NCBI GenBank assembly: GCA_934426825.1
Contig: CAKRYI010000001.1
Span: forward strand, 439,589 to 503,588
Direction: 5' to 3'
Length of the DNA: 64,000 bases
Source: an uncultured Acetatifactor sp.
GTDB lineage: Bacteria > Bacillota > Clostridia > Lachnospirales > Lachnospiraceae
Positions 34,944 through 43,790 of the stretch are shown one piece after another; positions within the stretch are counted from its first letter, which is position 1, and each line of letters begins with the position of its first letter. A program made the position numbers and the translations under genes. The notes under the pieces are model-generated. The model was not told the DNA's origin. It saw only the letters and a list, made by a program, of their open reading frames with translations, and searched no databases.

Positions 34944-36059
34944 TTATTTTCCCCCTTCTTCCGTCCGGTATCCTGTCGCCTGCACTGCTGCATTGTCCAT
35001 GATATAACGGTTATCCAATGTTTTCATAACGTCTGTAACCATAAGGTCACTGTTGATTGCAAGAGACAAATCCACAATACTGTTATCCTTAAAGCTCAGC
35101 ACCACGGGCTGTAAAATATTCTTCGGATTTTCCGCCAGCACCAGTGCTTTCTCTCCGGTATTTAACTCCACACTGACTCCGGCAAATAAAATATTCACCG
35201 ACTGAATCAGCGCCTGTACCACCTTCGGGTCATACAGCTCGGGATGATCCATCAGTTCCCTGACAGCACCGACCTCCGATTTGCTTTCGCCGCCAAGGCT
35301 CATTGCCGTAAGCTCGTCATACCGGTTTGCCACCTCCAGCACCTTTGCACCGGTGAAAATCTTGGCTGTCGGTCCCGGATTCTCTCCCATCTGCAAATCA
35401 GCAGCCTGATTGCAGATTCTGCGGATACTTGCTCCGTCCGTGGAAAATGCACCCTCTATCAGTCCCGACGCCTGTATCTGCGCCTCGTATACGGTTTTCT
35501 TTTCATCCTCGGACAAATCATCCCGATAAGCGAACTCTCCGCCTAAAATAATCTTGCCGATGTCGTGTACAATCGCCGCCTCCACGGTATGAATCTGCTC
35601 ATCCCTCTTGATATTCAAAACATGGGTAATCATAGTGCAGAGAATTGCCACATTCAGGGAATGGTGATAGACATAATCCTCCCTGCTTCTGAGGTTCTGG
35701 TAGAAATTCATTTTCCCGTCCAGATGTCCGTAATTTCTGATAATCATATCGGCTATAATTGGAATTCGTCTCTGATTCCCCGTGGAAAGAATTTTCTTAA
35801 TTTCATCCTGAATGGAAAAGATAGTCAATATCTGGAAACGCTCAAATTCCAAATCCTCCTCCGATGCCGGGGGCAGGGGTTCTGCCGGTTCCAGTATGTA
35901 AATACCTAAAAGTCCGAAATTTTGTACACTATCAATGGCAAGGGCAGAAAGTTTGGAGTCTCTTTCAAAGAGAAGAACACCCTTTTTGCTGTACACGGGA
36001 CGTGCCAGACGCATCCCTATTTTTAAATCTTCCGTCCTTACAAACCGCATGAAACTCAT
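34944..36059 (-). CDS. Degenerate HD-GYP-like protein
   Basis: 371-aa cytoplasmic protein laid out like cyclic-di-GMP phosphodiesterases. It has an N-terminal DUF3391-like part (LKIGMRLARPVYSKKGVLLF), then an HD domain with YVYHHSLNVAILCTM and AAIVHDIGKIILGG, and the usual C-terminal extension (VELNTGEKALVLAENPKNI). The first His and the HD pair are kept. The later His is replaced (QIQASGLIEG), the HHE...GYP stretch is absent (IRRICNQAADLQ), and the last Asp reads Asn (EVANRYDELTA). It is therefore probably inactive or altered in specificity. It sits immediately upstream of pilT. Confidence 0.78.
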   Translation of the reverse strand: MSFMRFVRTEDLKIGMRLARPVYSKKGVLLFERDSKLSALAIDSVQNFGLLGIYILEPAEPLPPASEEDLEFERFQILTIFSIQDEIKKILSTGNQRRIPIIADMIIRNYGHLDGKMNFYQNLRSREDYVYHHSLNVAILCTMITHVLNIKRDEQIHTVEAAIVHDIGKIILGGEFAYRDDLSEDEKKTVYEAQIQASGLIEGAFSTDGASIRRICNQAADLQMGENPGPTAKIFTGAKVLEVANRYDELTAMSLGGESKSEVGAVRELMDHPELYDPKVVQALIQSVNILFAGVSVELNTGEKALVLAENPKNILQPVVLSFKDNSIVDLSLAINSDLMVTDVMKTLDNRYIMDNAAVQATGYRTEEGGK

Positions 36060-36183
36060 CCTCTTTTTTCTTCTGAAAATAAGGGCAGAGTGCTCACCCC
36101 GCCCTTTATTGTACAGTATATCGTATTTTCATGCGCTTGACAAGATTTCTTTGTGCTTTTTACCTATTAATCTTATCTTAATC

Positions 36184-36819
36184 TTATGCCTTTTCAAATC
36201 CTTCCCGCAACTTTTGCAGTGCCTTTTTCTCAATCCGGGACACATAACTGCGTGAAATTCCAAAGCGGCTTCCAATTTCGCTCTGGGTCATCTCCGCCCC
36301 CTGACAAAGTCCGTAGCGGAGAATCAATATTTGCTTCTCGCGTTCACTCAGGCAGCTTTCCATCAGACGAAACAGTTTCATTTTCCTGTGGCAAAGCTCC
36401 ATATTATCAATAATATCCGGCTGTTGCTGCTCAATCACATCCATCAGGTGGATTTCATTGCCTTCTTTGTCCTGTCCGATTGGCTCAAACAGAGACACTT
36501 CTTTTGACGTCTTTTTTTTGCTGCGCAAAAGCATTAACAGTTCGTTGTCTATACACCGGCAGGCATATGTGGCAAGGTGTCCTTTTCCCGCGTCAAAGGT
36601 TTCCACCGCCTTGATTAATCCGATACACCCGATAGATATCAAGTCTTCCATATCTTCATCCACGTTCTGGTATTTCTTGGCAATATGCGCCACCAGACGC
36701 AGGTTTCTCTCAATCAGGATTTCTTTCGCCTGTCTGGACTCTGCATCGGTACCTTCCTTCAACAGACGGACATAACTGGCTTCTTCTTCCGGGCTCAGAG
36801 GTTTCTGAAAGGTTTTCAA
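36184..36819 (-). CDS. sigK: SigK, late mother-cell sporulation sigma factor
   Basis: Sigma-70 family protein with region 2 (ERNLRLVAHIAKKYQNVDED; DLISIGCIGLIKAVETFD) and a region 4 helix-turn-helix (MTQSEIGSRFGISRSYVSRI). The N-terminus (KPLSPEEEASYVRLLKEGTD) matches SigK better than SigE or SigG. It is a single intact frame of 211 aa; no skin element interrupts it. The start is a TTG with GGAG 6 nt upstream. It follows hemW, a place where other Clostridia have hrcA. Confidence 0.9.
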   Translation of the reverse strand: MKTFQKPLSPEEEASYVRLLKEGTDAESRQAKEILIERNLRLVAHIAKKYQNVDEDMEDLISIGCIGLIKAVETFDAGKGHLATYACRCIDNELLMLLRSKKKTSKEVSLFEPIGQDKEGNEIHLMDVIEQQQPDIIDNMELCHRKMKLFRLMESCLSEREKQILILRYGLCQGAEMTQSEIGSRFGISRSYVSRIEKKALQKLREGFEKA

Positions 36820-36880
36820 AACATTCTCCGTGGATTGCTCTTAACAATAGTCTATGAAAACCTCTTCCTTCAAGTGCACG

Positions 36881-38032
36881 TCACCCCATTAAAAACTGTG
36901 CCATTACATAATTACTCAGATCCAACCCACGCTTGGTCAGTGCCACCCGCCTGTCCGAGTCCTCACATTCCCTCACATACAAAAGACCGTCCTCACAGTT
37001 TTTGCGGATAACTTCACGGTACACGTCCTCCATGCTCCTGTCAAAGCGCTTTTCAAACTCACCCATGCTCACCCCGGCAGTCATTCTTAGTCCCAAAAAC
37101 ATGAACTCTTCCATACAGTCGTTTTCGTTAAGCTCTTGTACTGCGCTGCGACACTCTAGCGGGTCGTCTAAATACTTAGACAGACTTTCTTCGTTTTGAA
37201 AACGTGTCTCCCGCACCAGCGACGCCGCTCCGATTCCGAATCCCACATAATCGGTTCTGCGCCAGTAACCGAAGTTATGGCGGCACTCATACCCTTTTTT
37301 TGCATAATTGGATATTTCATACCGCTCATATCCCGCCTGCGCCAATATTCTTTCCGTCTGCTCATACATCAGGCGTTCCTCGTCCTCATCCGGAAGCAAC
37401 AGTTTTCCCTCCTCCTGCATGCGGTAAAAAGGAGTTCCCTCCTCCACAATCAGGCTGTACGCCGAAATATGCTCCGGCTGTGGATTCAGTGCCAGTATTT
37501 TTTGCAGGGTACTACGGTAAGAATCCACATTCTGTCCGGGCAGAGCACTCATCACATCCACATTCACATTCACAAATCCCGCCTGCCGCACCAGCCGGTA
37601 TGTTCTTTCAAAGTCCTCCCAGCTGTGGATTCTTCCGATTCGTTTTAATTCCTCATTGTCCGCCGACTGCAGTCCGATACTGAGGCGGTTGACACCTGCC
37701 TTTTTGTACTGCTTCAGCCTGTCCGCCTCCACCGTTCCGGGATTTACCTCCATGGTAATCTCTGCCTTGTCCGAAACATGGAAATCTCTGTAAACTACAG
37801 ATAACAGCTTTCCAATCCACTCAGCATCCACCGCCGACGGTGTTCCGCCGCCGATAAATATGGTATCTACGAGATATTCCCTGTATTCCCCCGCTCTGCA
37901 GACCGTCTCTTTTATGAGTGCCTCCATATAGGCATCCTGCACGGTTCTATCCGCCGGTGCGGACAGAAAATCGCAGTACAGGCACTTTCTCACGCAAAAG
38001 GGAATATGAAAATACAATTCCAGTTTATTCAT
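36881..38032 (-). CDS. hemW: HemW, radical-SAM heme chaperone-like protein
   Basis: Coproporphyrinogen-dehydrogenase-like radical SAM protein; HemW homologues bind heme rather than perform the HemN reaction. The cluster motif C-x3-C-x2-C lies in HIPFCVRKCLYCDF near residue 15, with the GGGTPS motif in IFIGGGTPSAVD. At 383 aa, with a C-terminal HemN-like domain (VGFGIGAASLVRETRFQNEE), it is complete. It is 12 bp after lepA, a conserved pairing. Confidence 0.93.
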   Translation of the reverse strand: MNKLELYFHIPFCVRKCLYCDFLSAPADRTVQDAYMEALIKETVCRAGEYREYLVDTIFIGGGTPSAVDAEWIGKLLSVVYRDFHVSDKAEITMEVNPGTVEADRLKQYKKAGVNRLSIGLQSADNEELKRIGRIHSWEDFERTYRLVRQAGFVNVNVDVMSALPGQNVDSYRSTLQKILALNPQPEHISAYSLIVEEGTPFYRMQEEGKLLLPDEDEERLMYEQTERILAQAGYERYEISNYAKKGYECRHNFGYWRRTDYVGFGIGAASLVRETRFQNEESLSKYLDDPLECRSAVQELNENDCMEEFMFLGLRMTAGVSMGEFEKRFDRSMEDVYREVIRKNCEDGLLYVRECEDSDRRVALTKRGLDLSNYVMAQFLMG

Positions 38033-38043
38033 TCTTTTATCCG

Positions 38044-39861
38044 TTATTTCTTGTCGTCTAACTTCAACACGCTCATGAAAGCCTTCTGCGGCACTTCCAC
38101 GTTACCAATCTGGCGCATACGCTTTTTACCTTCCTTCTGCTTCTCCAAAAGTTTCTTTTTACGGGTAATGTCGCCGCCGTAACACTTGGCAAGCACGTCC
38201 TTACGCATGGCTTTAATCGTCTCTCTGGCGATAATCTTTCCTCCCACCGCTGCCTGAATGGGAATCTCAAACAAGTGTCTCGGTATCTCGTCCTTTAACT
38301 TCTCGCACATTTTTCTGCCTCTCTCGTAAGCAGAATCCGCATGGACGATAAAGGATAATGCGTCCACCTCCTCGCGGTTCACCAGAATATCCAGTTTCAC
38401 CAGACTGGAACGCTCATAACCTTTCATATCATAGTCAAAGGAAGCATAACCTCTGGAACGGGATTTCAGTGCGTCAAAGAAATCGTAAATAATCTCGTTT
38501 AACGGAAGCTCATACTTTAACAAAGCACGGGTTCCCTCAATATATTCCATACCCAGATACCTGCCGCGCCGTTCCTGGCAAAGTTCCATAATGGAGCCGA
38601 TAAACTCGCTTGTCACCATAATCTCGGCACTGACAATCGGTTCCTCCATATATTCAATCTCGGAAGGATCCGGCATGTTGGACGGATTGGTAAGCTCCAT
38701 CACCTCTCCGTTGGTCTTGTGTATCTTATAGATAACGCCGGGTGCCGTAGTCACCAAATCTAAATTGTACTCTCTCTCCAGACGTTCCTGTATGATTTCC
38801 AGATGAAGCAGTCCCAAAAATCCGCAGCGGAAACCAAAGCCAAGCGCAATGGAGGTCTCCGGCTCGTACTGCAGGGAAGCGTCATTCAACTGCAGCTTTT
38901 CCAATGCGTCCCGCAAATCGGGGTATTTCGCTCCGTCCGCGGGATACAGTCCGCAGTACACCATAGGCTGTACTTTTTTGTAGCCGGGAAGCGGATTTTC
39001 ACAGGGATTGTTGTCATCCGTAACCGTGTCGCCCACCGCCGTATCTTTCACATTTTTAATGGAAGCAGTGATATAACCTACCATTCCGGCACTGAGTTCG
39101 TCACAGGGAATGAACTGACCGGCGCCGAAATATCCGACCTCAACCACTTCCTCCTTTGCTCCCGTTGCCATCATGCGGATAACCGTACCCTTTTTCACGG
39201 TTCCCTCCACCACCCGGCAGAAAATAATAACGCCCTTGTAGGAATCGTACAAAGAGTCAAAAATCAGTGCCTGCAGCGGCGCCGTGGGGTCTCCCTTGGG
39301 AGCCGGTATTTTTTTCACAATCTGCTCCAACACCTCATCGATTCCGATTCCGTTTTTGGCGGAAATAAGAGGAGCGTCCTGCGCCTCGATTCCGATAACG
39401 TCCTCGATTTCCTCGATAACTCTCTGCGGGTCCGCACTGGGCAAATCAATCTTGTTAATAACCGGGAAAACATCCAAATCATGGTCCAATGCCAGATACA
39501 CATTTGCAAGCGTCTGCGCCTCAATTCCCTGCGCAGCGTCTACCACCAGAATAGCGCCGTCACATGCCGCCAGAGAGCGGCTTACTTCATAATTAAAGTC
39601 CACATGTCCCGGCGTATCAATCAGGTTGAAAATATATTCCTCCCCGTCCTCGGCGCGGTAAACCGTGCGCACCGCCTGCGCCTTGATGGTGATTCCTCTC
39701 TCCCTCTCCAAATCCATGTTATCCAGCACCTGTGCCTGCATTTCCCTACTGGTCAAAAGTCCGGTTTTCTCTATGATTCTGTCGGCAAGCGTTGACTTGC
39801 CGTGGTCTATATGCGCAACAATACAAAAATTACGAATTTTACTCTGGTCAATAGAAGCCAT
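38044..39861 (-). CDS. lepA: LepA (EF4), translation elongation factor 4
   Basis: Ribosome-associated GTPase that back-translocates or aids assembly. It has the G1 motif [10 protein letters not shown]2/G3 in GITIKAQAV and DTPGHVDF, and G4 [10 protein letters not shown]. The unique C-terminal domain ([40 protein letters not shown]) is present. The ATG at 39861 ([13 protein letters not shown]) has AGAGGAAAAG upstream, so I dropped six residues of the open frame. 605 aa, as usual. Confidence 0.97.
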   Translation of the reverse strand: MASIDQSKIRNFCIVAHIDHGKSTLADRIIEKTGLLTSREMQAQVLDNMDLERERGITIKAQAVRTVYRAEDGEEYIFNLIDTPGHVDFNYEVSRSLAACDGAILVVDAAQGIEAQTLANVYLALDHDLDVFPVINKIDLPSADPQRVIEEIEDVIGIEAQDAPLISAKNGIGIDEVLEQIVKKIPAPKGDPTAPLQALIFDSLYDSYKGVIIFCRVVEGTVKKGTVIRMMATGAKEEVVEVGYFGAGQFIPCDELSAGMVGYITASIKNVKDTAVGDTVTDDNNPCENPLPGYKKVQPMVYCGLYPADGAKYPDLRDALEKLQLNDASLQYEPETSIALGFGFRCGFLGLLHLEIIQERLEREYNLDLVTTAPGVIYKIHKTNGEVMELTNPSNMPDPSEIEYMEEPIVSAEIMVTSEFIGSIMELCQERRGRYLGMEYIEGTRALLKYELPLNEIIYDFFDALKSRSRGYASFDYDMKGYERSSLVKLDILVNREEVDALSFIVHADSAYERGRKMCEKLKDEIPRHLFEIPIQAAVGGKIIARETIKAMRKDVLAKCYGGDITRKKKLLEKQKEGKKRMRQIGNVEVPQKAFMSVLKLDDKK

Positions 39862-39975
39862 GTTTTCTTTTCCTCTCAATCGGCTGTTTTCCTTCTACAT
39901 TAGTCGATTGTAGCAGAATTTCAGGCTGTTGTCCACGTTATTCTCACGATTTCGGACAGGCTTTGTGCATCCCGC

Positions 39976-41316
39976 TTAACCGTTTCCCGACAATACCATA
40001 TCGAGAATATGCGCTAACGGGTCACAGGCATTCATTGCCTCTTCAAGCGTGTTGTTCTGCGCCCCCAATTCCACGAGAAGCGTTCTCGGACGCAGGTGCA
40101 TGTTGTAGCGGTAGCCCTTCAGATAAATTTTGCGCACCAGTCCCGGATAATACTCCGTGGCTTTTAACTGCATCTGAAAAGAAAATGCCAGATTGTCCGC
40201 CTGATTTTCATTGTAAAGATAGGCGATGTTTCCCGTTTTTTTCGTCCGGCTCAGTCCGTTAAAAAACATAAAACGCGCCGTGGGTCTTCCGTCCAAATCC
40301 GTCACAAGCCTTGTCTCCTCCGCCATCTCGTCCCTATGTAAGTCGATAACCACCTGAATGGAGGGATTCTCCGCAAGCACCTGTTCCACGCAGGGCAGCG
40401 CCTTGGAATAGGCGTCGTCCCTCGCCTCCACATCATACTCCCCGGTGTGATGCAGCACCCTGTACCCGTACTGCGTCCGCAGAATCTCACTTAAATACTC
40501 CCCGACACCCACGATGGAGGTTGACTTATCCCCCGGCACGGAATCACTGAACTGCTCCTGCGAATGGGTGTGATAAATCAATATCTGCGGTTCCTCCCCA
40601 TCCTTGGAAATCGTCAGATTCCTCTGCGTCAGGGCATCTAAATTCAACTGGTCGCTCCCCACCATGGTATTGCCGTCCACCGTGTAAAAGTTTTTCACAA
40701 GCGTCTCGTAATTCGTAAGCTCCCCGAAATCCACTTCCACCTGTTTTGTATGCGGAATAAACGCATACTCCCGCTCCGTCATCTGCAGTACGGCATCATT
40801 TTCCGCCCGAAGCAAATCCTGCAGGGACTCCCCGCTTTCTGCCGCATTAAAGCTCTCTCCGCCGTTTCCCGGATAGGTTTTCTGCGCCGTTTCCGGTCTT
40901 TCGGATTCCCCTACGCCAAATCCTTCTGTTCCTTCCCTTTCGCTTATCCCTCCCGTCTGTCCCTCCGGCATTTTTGCCAAATAACTTTCTGCCTTTTCAG
41001 CGCCTTCCCCCGGATTTTCGTTCTGACTGTTTTCTAAAATTTCCCTGTTTTGTATGCTTCCGTTCCTTTGGGAGAGGGCGACAGAATAGCCGTACAACGG
41101 CAAAATATCCGCGACCTGACTCTCCGTAAGGCGGATGGTTTTGTTTTCCGCACTTTGCGCCATGCACACAAGCGGCATAAAATGCTTATATGCGGCATTT
41201 GTCCACTCTTCCGCCGCAGACTGCACCGCAACTTCCCCCAAAGAATGGTTTGATGCCTGTATATCCCTTCTGACAGACATTAAAAATAAAAACAGGACAG
41301 CCCCGACCGCCAGCAA
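39976..41316 (-). CDS. spoIIP: SpoIIP, engulfment peptidoglycan hydrolase (start uncertain)
   Basis: Mother-cell amidase/endopeptidase that thins septal peptidoglycan during engulfment. An N-terminal membrane helix (LLAVGAVLFLFLMSV) leads to a variable Glu/Ser-rich region. The SpoIIP catalytic domain follows with ILIYHTHSQEQFSD, HHTGEYDVEARDDAY, QVVIDLHRDEMAEE and TLLVELGAQNNTLEEA, keeping the His and Glu metal ligands. The only in-frame start is a TTG at 41316 inside the helix, with no ribosome site. The next in-frame stop lies far upstream and no ATG/GTG/TTG intervenes. It is downstream of gpr, as in other spore formers. Confidence 0.88.
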   Translation of the reverse strand: MLAVGAVLFLFLMSVRRDIQASNHSLGEVAVQSAAEEWTNAAYKHFMPLVCMAQSAENKTIRLTESQVADILPLYGYSVALSQRNGSIQNREILENSQNENPGEGAEKAESYLAKMPEGQTGGISEREGTEGFGVGESERPETAQKTYPGNGGESFNAAESGESLQDLLRAENDAVLQMTEREYAFIPHTKQVEVDFGELTNYETLVKNFYTVDGNTMVGSDQLNLDALTQRNLTISKDGEEPQILIYHTHSQEQFSDSVPGDKSTSIVGVGEYLSEILRTQYGYRVLHHTGEYDVEARDDAYSKALPCVEQVLAENPSIQVVIDLHRDEMAEETRLVTDLDGRPTARFMFFNGLSRTKKTGNIAYLYNENQADNLAFSFQMQLKATEYYPGLVRKIYLKGYRYNMHLRPRTLLVELGAQNNTLEEAMNACDPLAHILDMVLSGNG

Positions 41317-41418
41317 AAATCCGGGACTTCTTATGATTTTCCGCTTTCCGAACGCAGTATCACCCCCTACACTAAGGCTCTGCCCGACTGCTTACAATAT
41401 ATGCCCTTTGAAAAAAAG

Positions 41419-42339
41419 CTATTCCATCCCGGACTCCAACGCCATATTGATTCCCTCGGACACCGTAAAGCTCACCCGCTTTATCACCGCATCAATGTCC
41501 TTTCCTGTCATATACATATTGTTCAGCTCCGCAAACGCTGTCCGGTGCTGCCCCATATATTTGACGCTGTCAAACTCCTCATCACCCTCCAGCAGCTTTT
41601 CCAGTGCATCCCCCACAATGGTGGCTGCGTCCACCACCGTGGGCACTCCCACCGCTATCACCGGCACGCCGAGGCTTTCTTTGGTCAGGGCATTCCGGTG
41701 GTTGCCCACTCCTGACCCCGGATGGATTCCGGTATTGGTAATCTGCACCGTGCGGTTTAACCTTCTGGTGCTGCGCGCCGCCAGCGCATCCACCACAATA
41801 AGGACATCCGGCGATGTCTCCTGCACCACTCCCTTGATAATCTCCGCAGTCTCCATTCCGGTCTTTGCCATGACTCCCGGCTCGATACTGCTGATTAAAT
41901 TTATTTTTTGGCAGTTATATGCCGCTTTTCCGTACTCTCTGACCACATGTCTTGTGATAAAAAGGTTGTCCACCACCTGCGGTCCAAGCGCGTCCGCCGT
42001 CACCTCACGGTTTCCCAGTCCGACCACCAAAATGGACTGCTCCTTGTCTGCGTTTGGCAGTATTTTCAATAATTCCGCTGCGATACAGTCCGAAATTTCC
42101 CGGTGATAATCCTCGTCCGGCTCCACCATGGCAGGCGCCTCCATGGTGACATAGATTCCCATGGGTTTTCCCATGACCTTTGCCGCATTTTTGCTCTCAA
42201 TAATGACCTTTGTGACGTGAATATCGTCCTCTTTCCGGTCGTATTCCTCCACCTTCACGCCGCGCAGTTCGCTGTCCGCCTCCGTAATACATTCCCTCGC
42301 CTCCAGCGCCAGATCCGTCCTGATTTGAAAATTCTCCAT
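41419..42339 (-). CDS. gpr: Gpr, spore germination endopeptidase
   Basis: Protease that degrades small acid-soluble spore proteins at germination, made as an inactive precursor. The N-terminus MENFQIRTDLALEARE fits the family propeptide and cleavage region. The conserved ILVVGLGNREVTADALGPQV, SSIEPGVMAKTGMETAEII and VDALAARSTRRLNRTVQITN stretches are all present. 306 aa. GGAGG precedes the ATG. It is adjacent to spoIIP and divergent from rpsT, a common arrangement. Confidence 0.95.
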   Translation of the reverse strand: MENFQIRTDLALEARECITEADSELRGVKVEEYDRKEDDIHVTKVIIESKNAAKVMGKPMGIYVTMEAPAMVEPDEDYHREISDCIAAELLKILPNADKEQSILVVGLGNREVTADALGPQVVDNLFITRHVVREYGKAAYNCQKINLISSIEPGVMAKTGMETAEIIKGVVQETSPDVLIVVDALAARSTRRLNRTVQITNTGIHPGSGVGNHRNALTKESLGVPVIAVGVPTVVDAATIVGDALEKLLEGDEEFDSVKYMGQHRTAFAELNNMYMTGKDIDAVIKRVSFTVSEGINMALESGME

Positions 42340-42401
42340 TTCTCTTGCCTCCTGCCAGTTTCCTGAAAACTATTATTTTGCAAAAATTAGGAAAATATGT
42401 A

Positions 42402-42430
42402 TTGACAAACCATCAAATATTTACTACACT
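42402..42430 (+). promoter_or_regulatory. Strong predicted promoter of rpsT
   Basis: TTGACA (42402-42407), a 17-bp spacer and TACACT (42425-42430), with a second overlapping TACAAT. It is followed by an untranslated leader of about 80 nt before the rpsT start. Confidence 0.7.
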
Positions 42431-42519
42431 ACAATAGTATGTTTACGTTAGTCTTCCGTGTCTGGCTAAAGTGAAACATTTTCAATGAATTGATAATATA
42501 CAAAACGGAGGTGTACGAC

Positions 42520-42783
42520 TTGGCTAACATTAAATCTGCAAAAAAGAGAATTTTAGTATCCCGCACTAGAACTGAGAGAAATAAGGCAATCAGATCCGGC
42601 GTTAAGACTGCAATCAAGAAAGTATATGCTGCAATCGAGGCTGGTGAAAAAGAGACTGCTAAGACAGAGCTTATTGCTGCTACTAAGACTATCGAAATGG
42701 CTGCAAGCAAAGGTGTTTACCACAAGAACAACGCAGCTAGAAAAGTATCCCGTATCAGCAAAGCAGTTAACGAGATGGCTTAA
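42520..42783 (+). CDS. rpsT: Ribosomal protein S20
   Basis: 30S primary binding protein, 87 aa, lysine/arginine-rich helical bundle (ANIKSAKKRILVSRTRTERN onward; IEMAASKGVYHKNNAARKVS). The start is a TTG at 42520 with GGAGGTG 6 nt upstream. The longer open frame from 42490 has no site and would add ten unrelated residues. E. coli S20 also uses a UUG start linked to autoregulation; that this applies here is an inference. It is divergent from gpr. Confidence 0.95.
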   Translation: MANIKSAKKRILVSRTRTERNKAIRSGVKTAIKKVYAAIEAGEKETAKTELIAATKTIEMAASKGVYHKNNAARKVSRISKAVNEMA

Positions 42784-42814
42784 GCATAAAATTTTATTTG
42801 CCGAAAGGCACATT

Positions 42815-42850
42815 AAAAAAGCACCTATACCGTCATGTAGGTGCTTTTTT
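42815..42850. terminator. Bidirectional terminator between rpsT and the TPM gene
   Basis: A perfect stem AAAAAAGCACCTA/TAGGTGCTTTTTT with a 10-nt loop and T/A tracts on both sides. It lies 30 bp after the rpsT stop and just past the end of the convergent TPM-domain gene, so it can serve both. Confidence 0.88.
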
Positions 42851-42869
42851 GTTGCGCTTTTTTCACTTT

Positions 42870-43757
42870 TTAGCGTCGTCTTCCACCGCCGCCATGGCTG
42901 AATCCACCGCTGCTTACATGGTGTCCGCCTCCGCCGGATGATGACGAGTGTCCGCCGCCACCGCTGCTGCTGGACGTCTGGATTCTCCGCGTAGTTACAT
43001 TCTTGCGAAGCAGCATATCATGATTCTGGTTTAAAACAGGCTGACCGCCTGCCACATATGCTTTGAGGGCAACATTTTTCTCCGCAACCGCCGGTTTTAA
43101 ATGGGACACATAGAAAATCCACGCAATAATCAACGGTAAAATCACAATAATCACTATCGGAATCTGAAACGTAGGCCTCATCTGCCAACAGGCTTCCTTT
43201 ATGTATGCCTTATATGCCGCATACGGGTTGTCATCAACATCAAATGCAACCGCATCCAGCACGGAGTTGATGCTGTCCATACTGAACTGGCTCTCCGCTC
43301 TGCCGCTGGTGGATAACCAGCTTCCCTTCTGGCTTCCGTTCTCATCCGAATACCAGTTGTCCAAAAGCAGTACGCCGTCCCCGTGAGGCTCATTGTAACC
43401 GAAGGCTTTTTCATCATAAAAATCATCTGCCTTCTCCATCATAACCGTCTGCCAGTCACCCTGGCTTTCCACATCCTCGTTAATAGTGACAAGCACAAGG
43501 TCAATGTGATACTTCTGCTCGCTCTTTGCAATGTAGTCCCGGAGTTTCTGCTCCTCCTCGTCCGTCAGAATATCCGCATAGTCGTATACTCTCTCTTCCG
43601 GCTCCACGGAATTGTCATGAACCACCTTGGGATTCCGTACAAGGCTGAATGCAAACAACATAGCACAGATAGCGGCAAGTACCCCTAATATAATAAACCA
43701 TACTCTAAAATAATGAAAATACTGCTTCACAGCTTCTTTTCTGACTTCTTTATCCAT
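42870..43757 (-). CDS. TPM-domain membrane protein (YdjH-like)
   Basis: 295-aa protein with two membrane helices (about residues 20-42 and 195-215) flanking an extracytoplasmic TPM domain. The TPM domain shows VYDYADILTDEEEQKLRDYI, IDLVLVTINEDVESQGDW and GDGVLLLDNWY. The tail is extremely Gly/Ser/His-rich (SSSSGGGGHSSSSGGGGHHV) ending in GGGGRRR. This matches the UPF0603/YdjH-type layout. Catalytic activity of TPM domains is unclear. The ATG at 43757 has GGAGGG upstream. It forms an operon with the zinc-ribbon gene 33 bp upstream. Confidence 0.85.
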   Translation of the reverse strand: MDKEVRKEAVKQYFHYFRVWFIILGVLAAICAMLFAFSLVRNPKVVHDNSVEPEERVYDYADILTDEEEQKLRDYIAKSEQKYHIDLVLVTINEDVESQGDWQTVMMEKADDFYDEKAFGYNEPHGDGVLLLDNWYSDENGSQKGSWLSTSGRAESQFSMDSINSVLDAVAFDVDDNPYAAYKAYIKEACWQMRPTFQIPIVIIVILPLIIAWIFYVSHLKPAVAEKNVALKAYVAGGQPVLNQNHDMLLRKNVTTRRIQTSSSSGGGGHSSSSGGGGHHVSSGGFSHGGGGRRR

Positions 43758-43790
43758 TTTTCCCTCCACATCGGAATATAGATTTTCCGT

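Noticed and set aside
38803..39795. 330-residue plus-strand frame opposite lepA
   Set aside because: Lies wholly within lepA, His/Arg-rich shadow translation and no start site.
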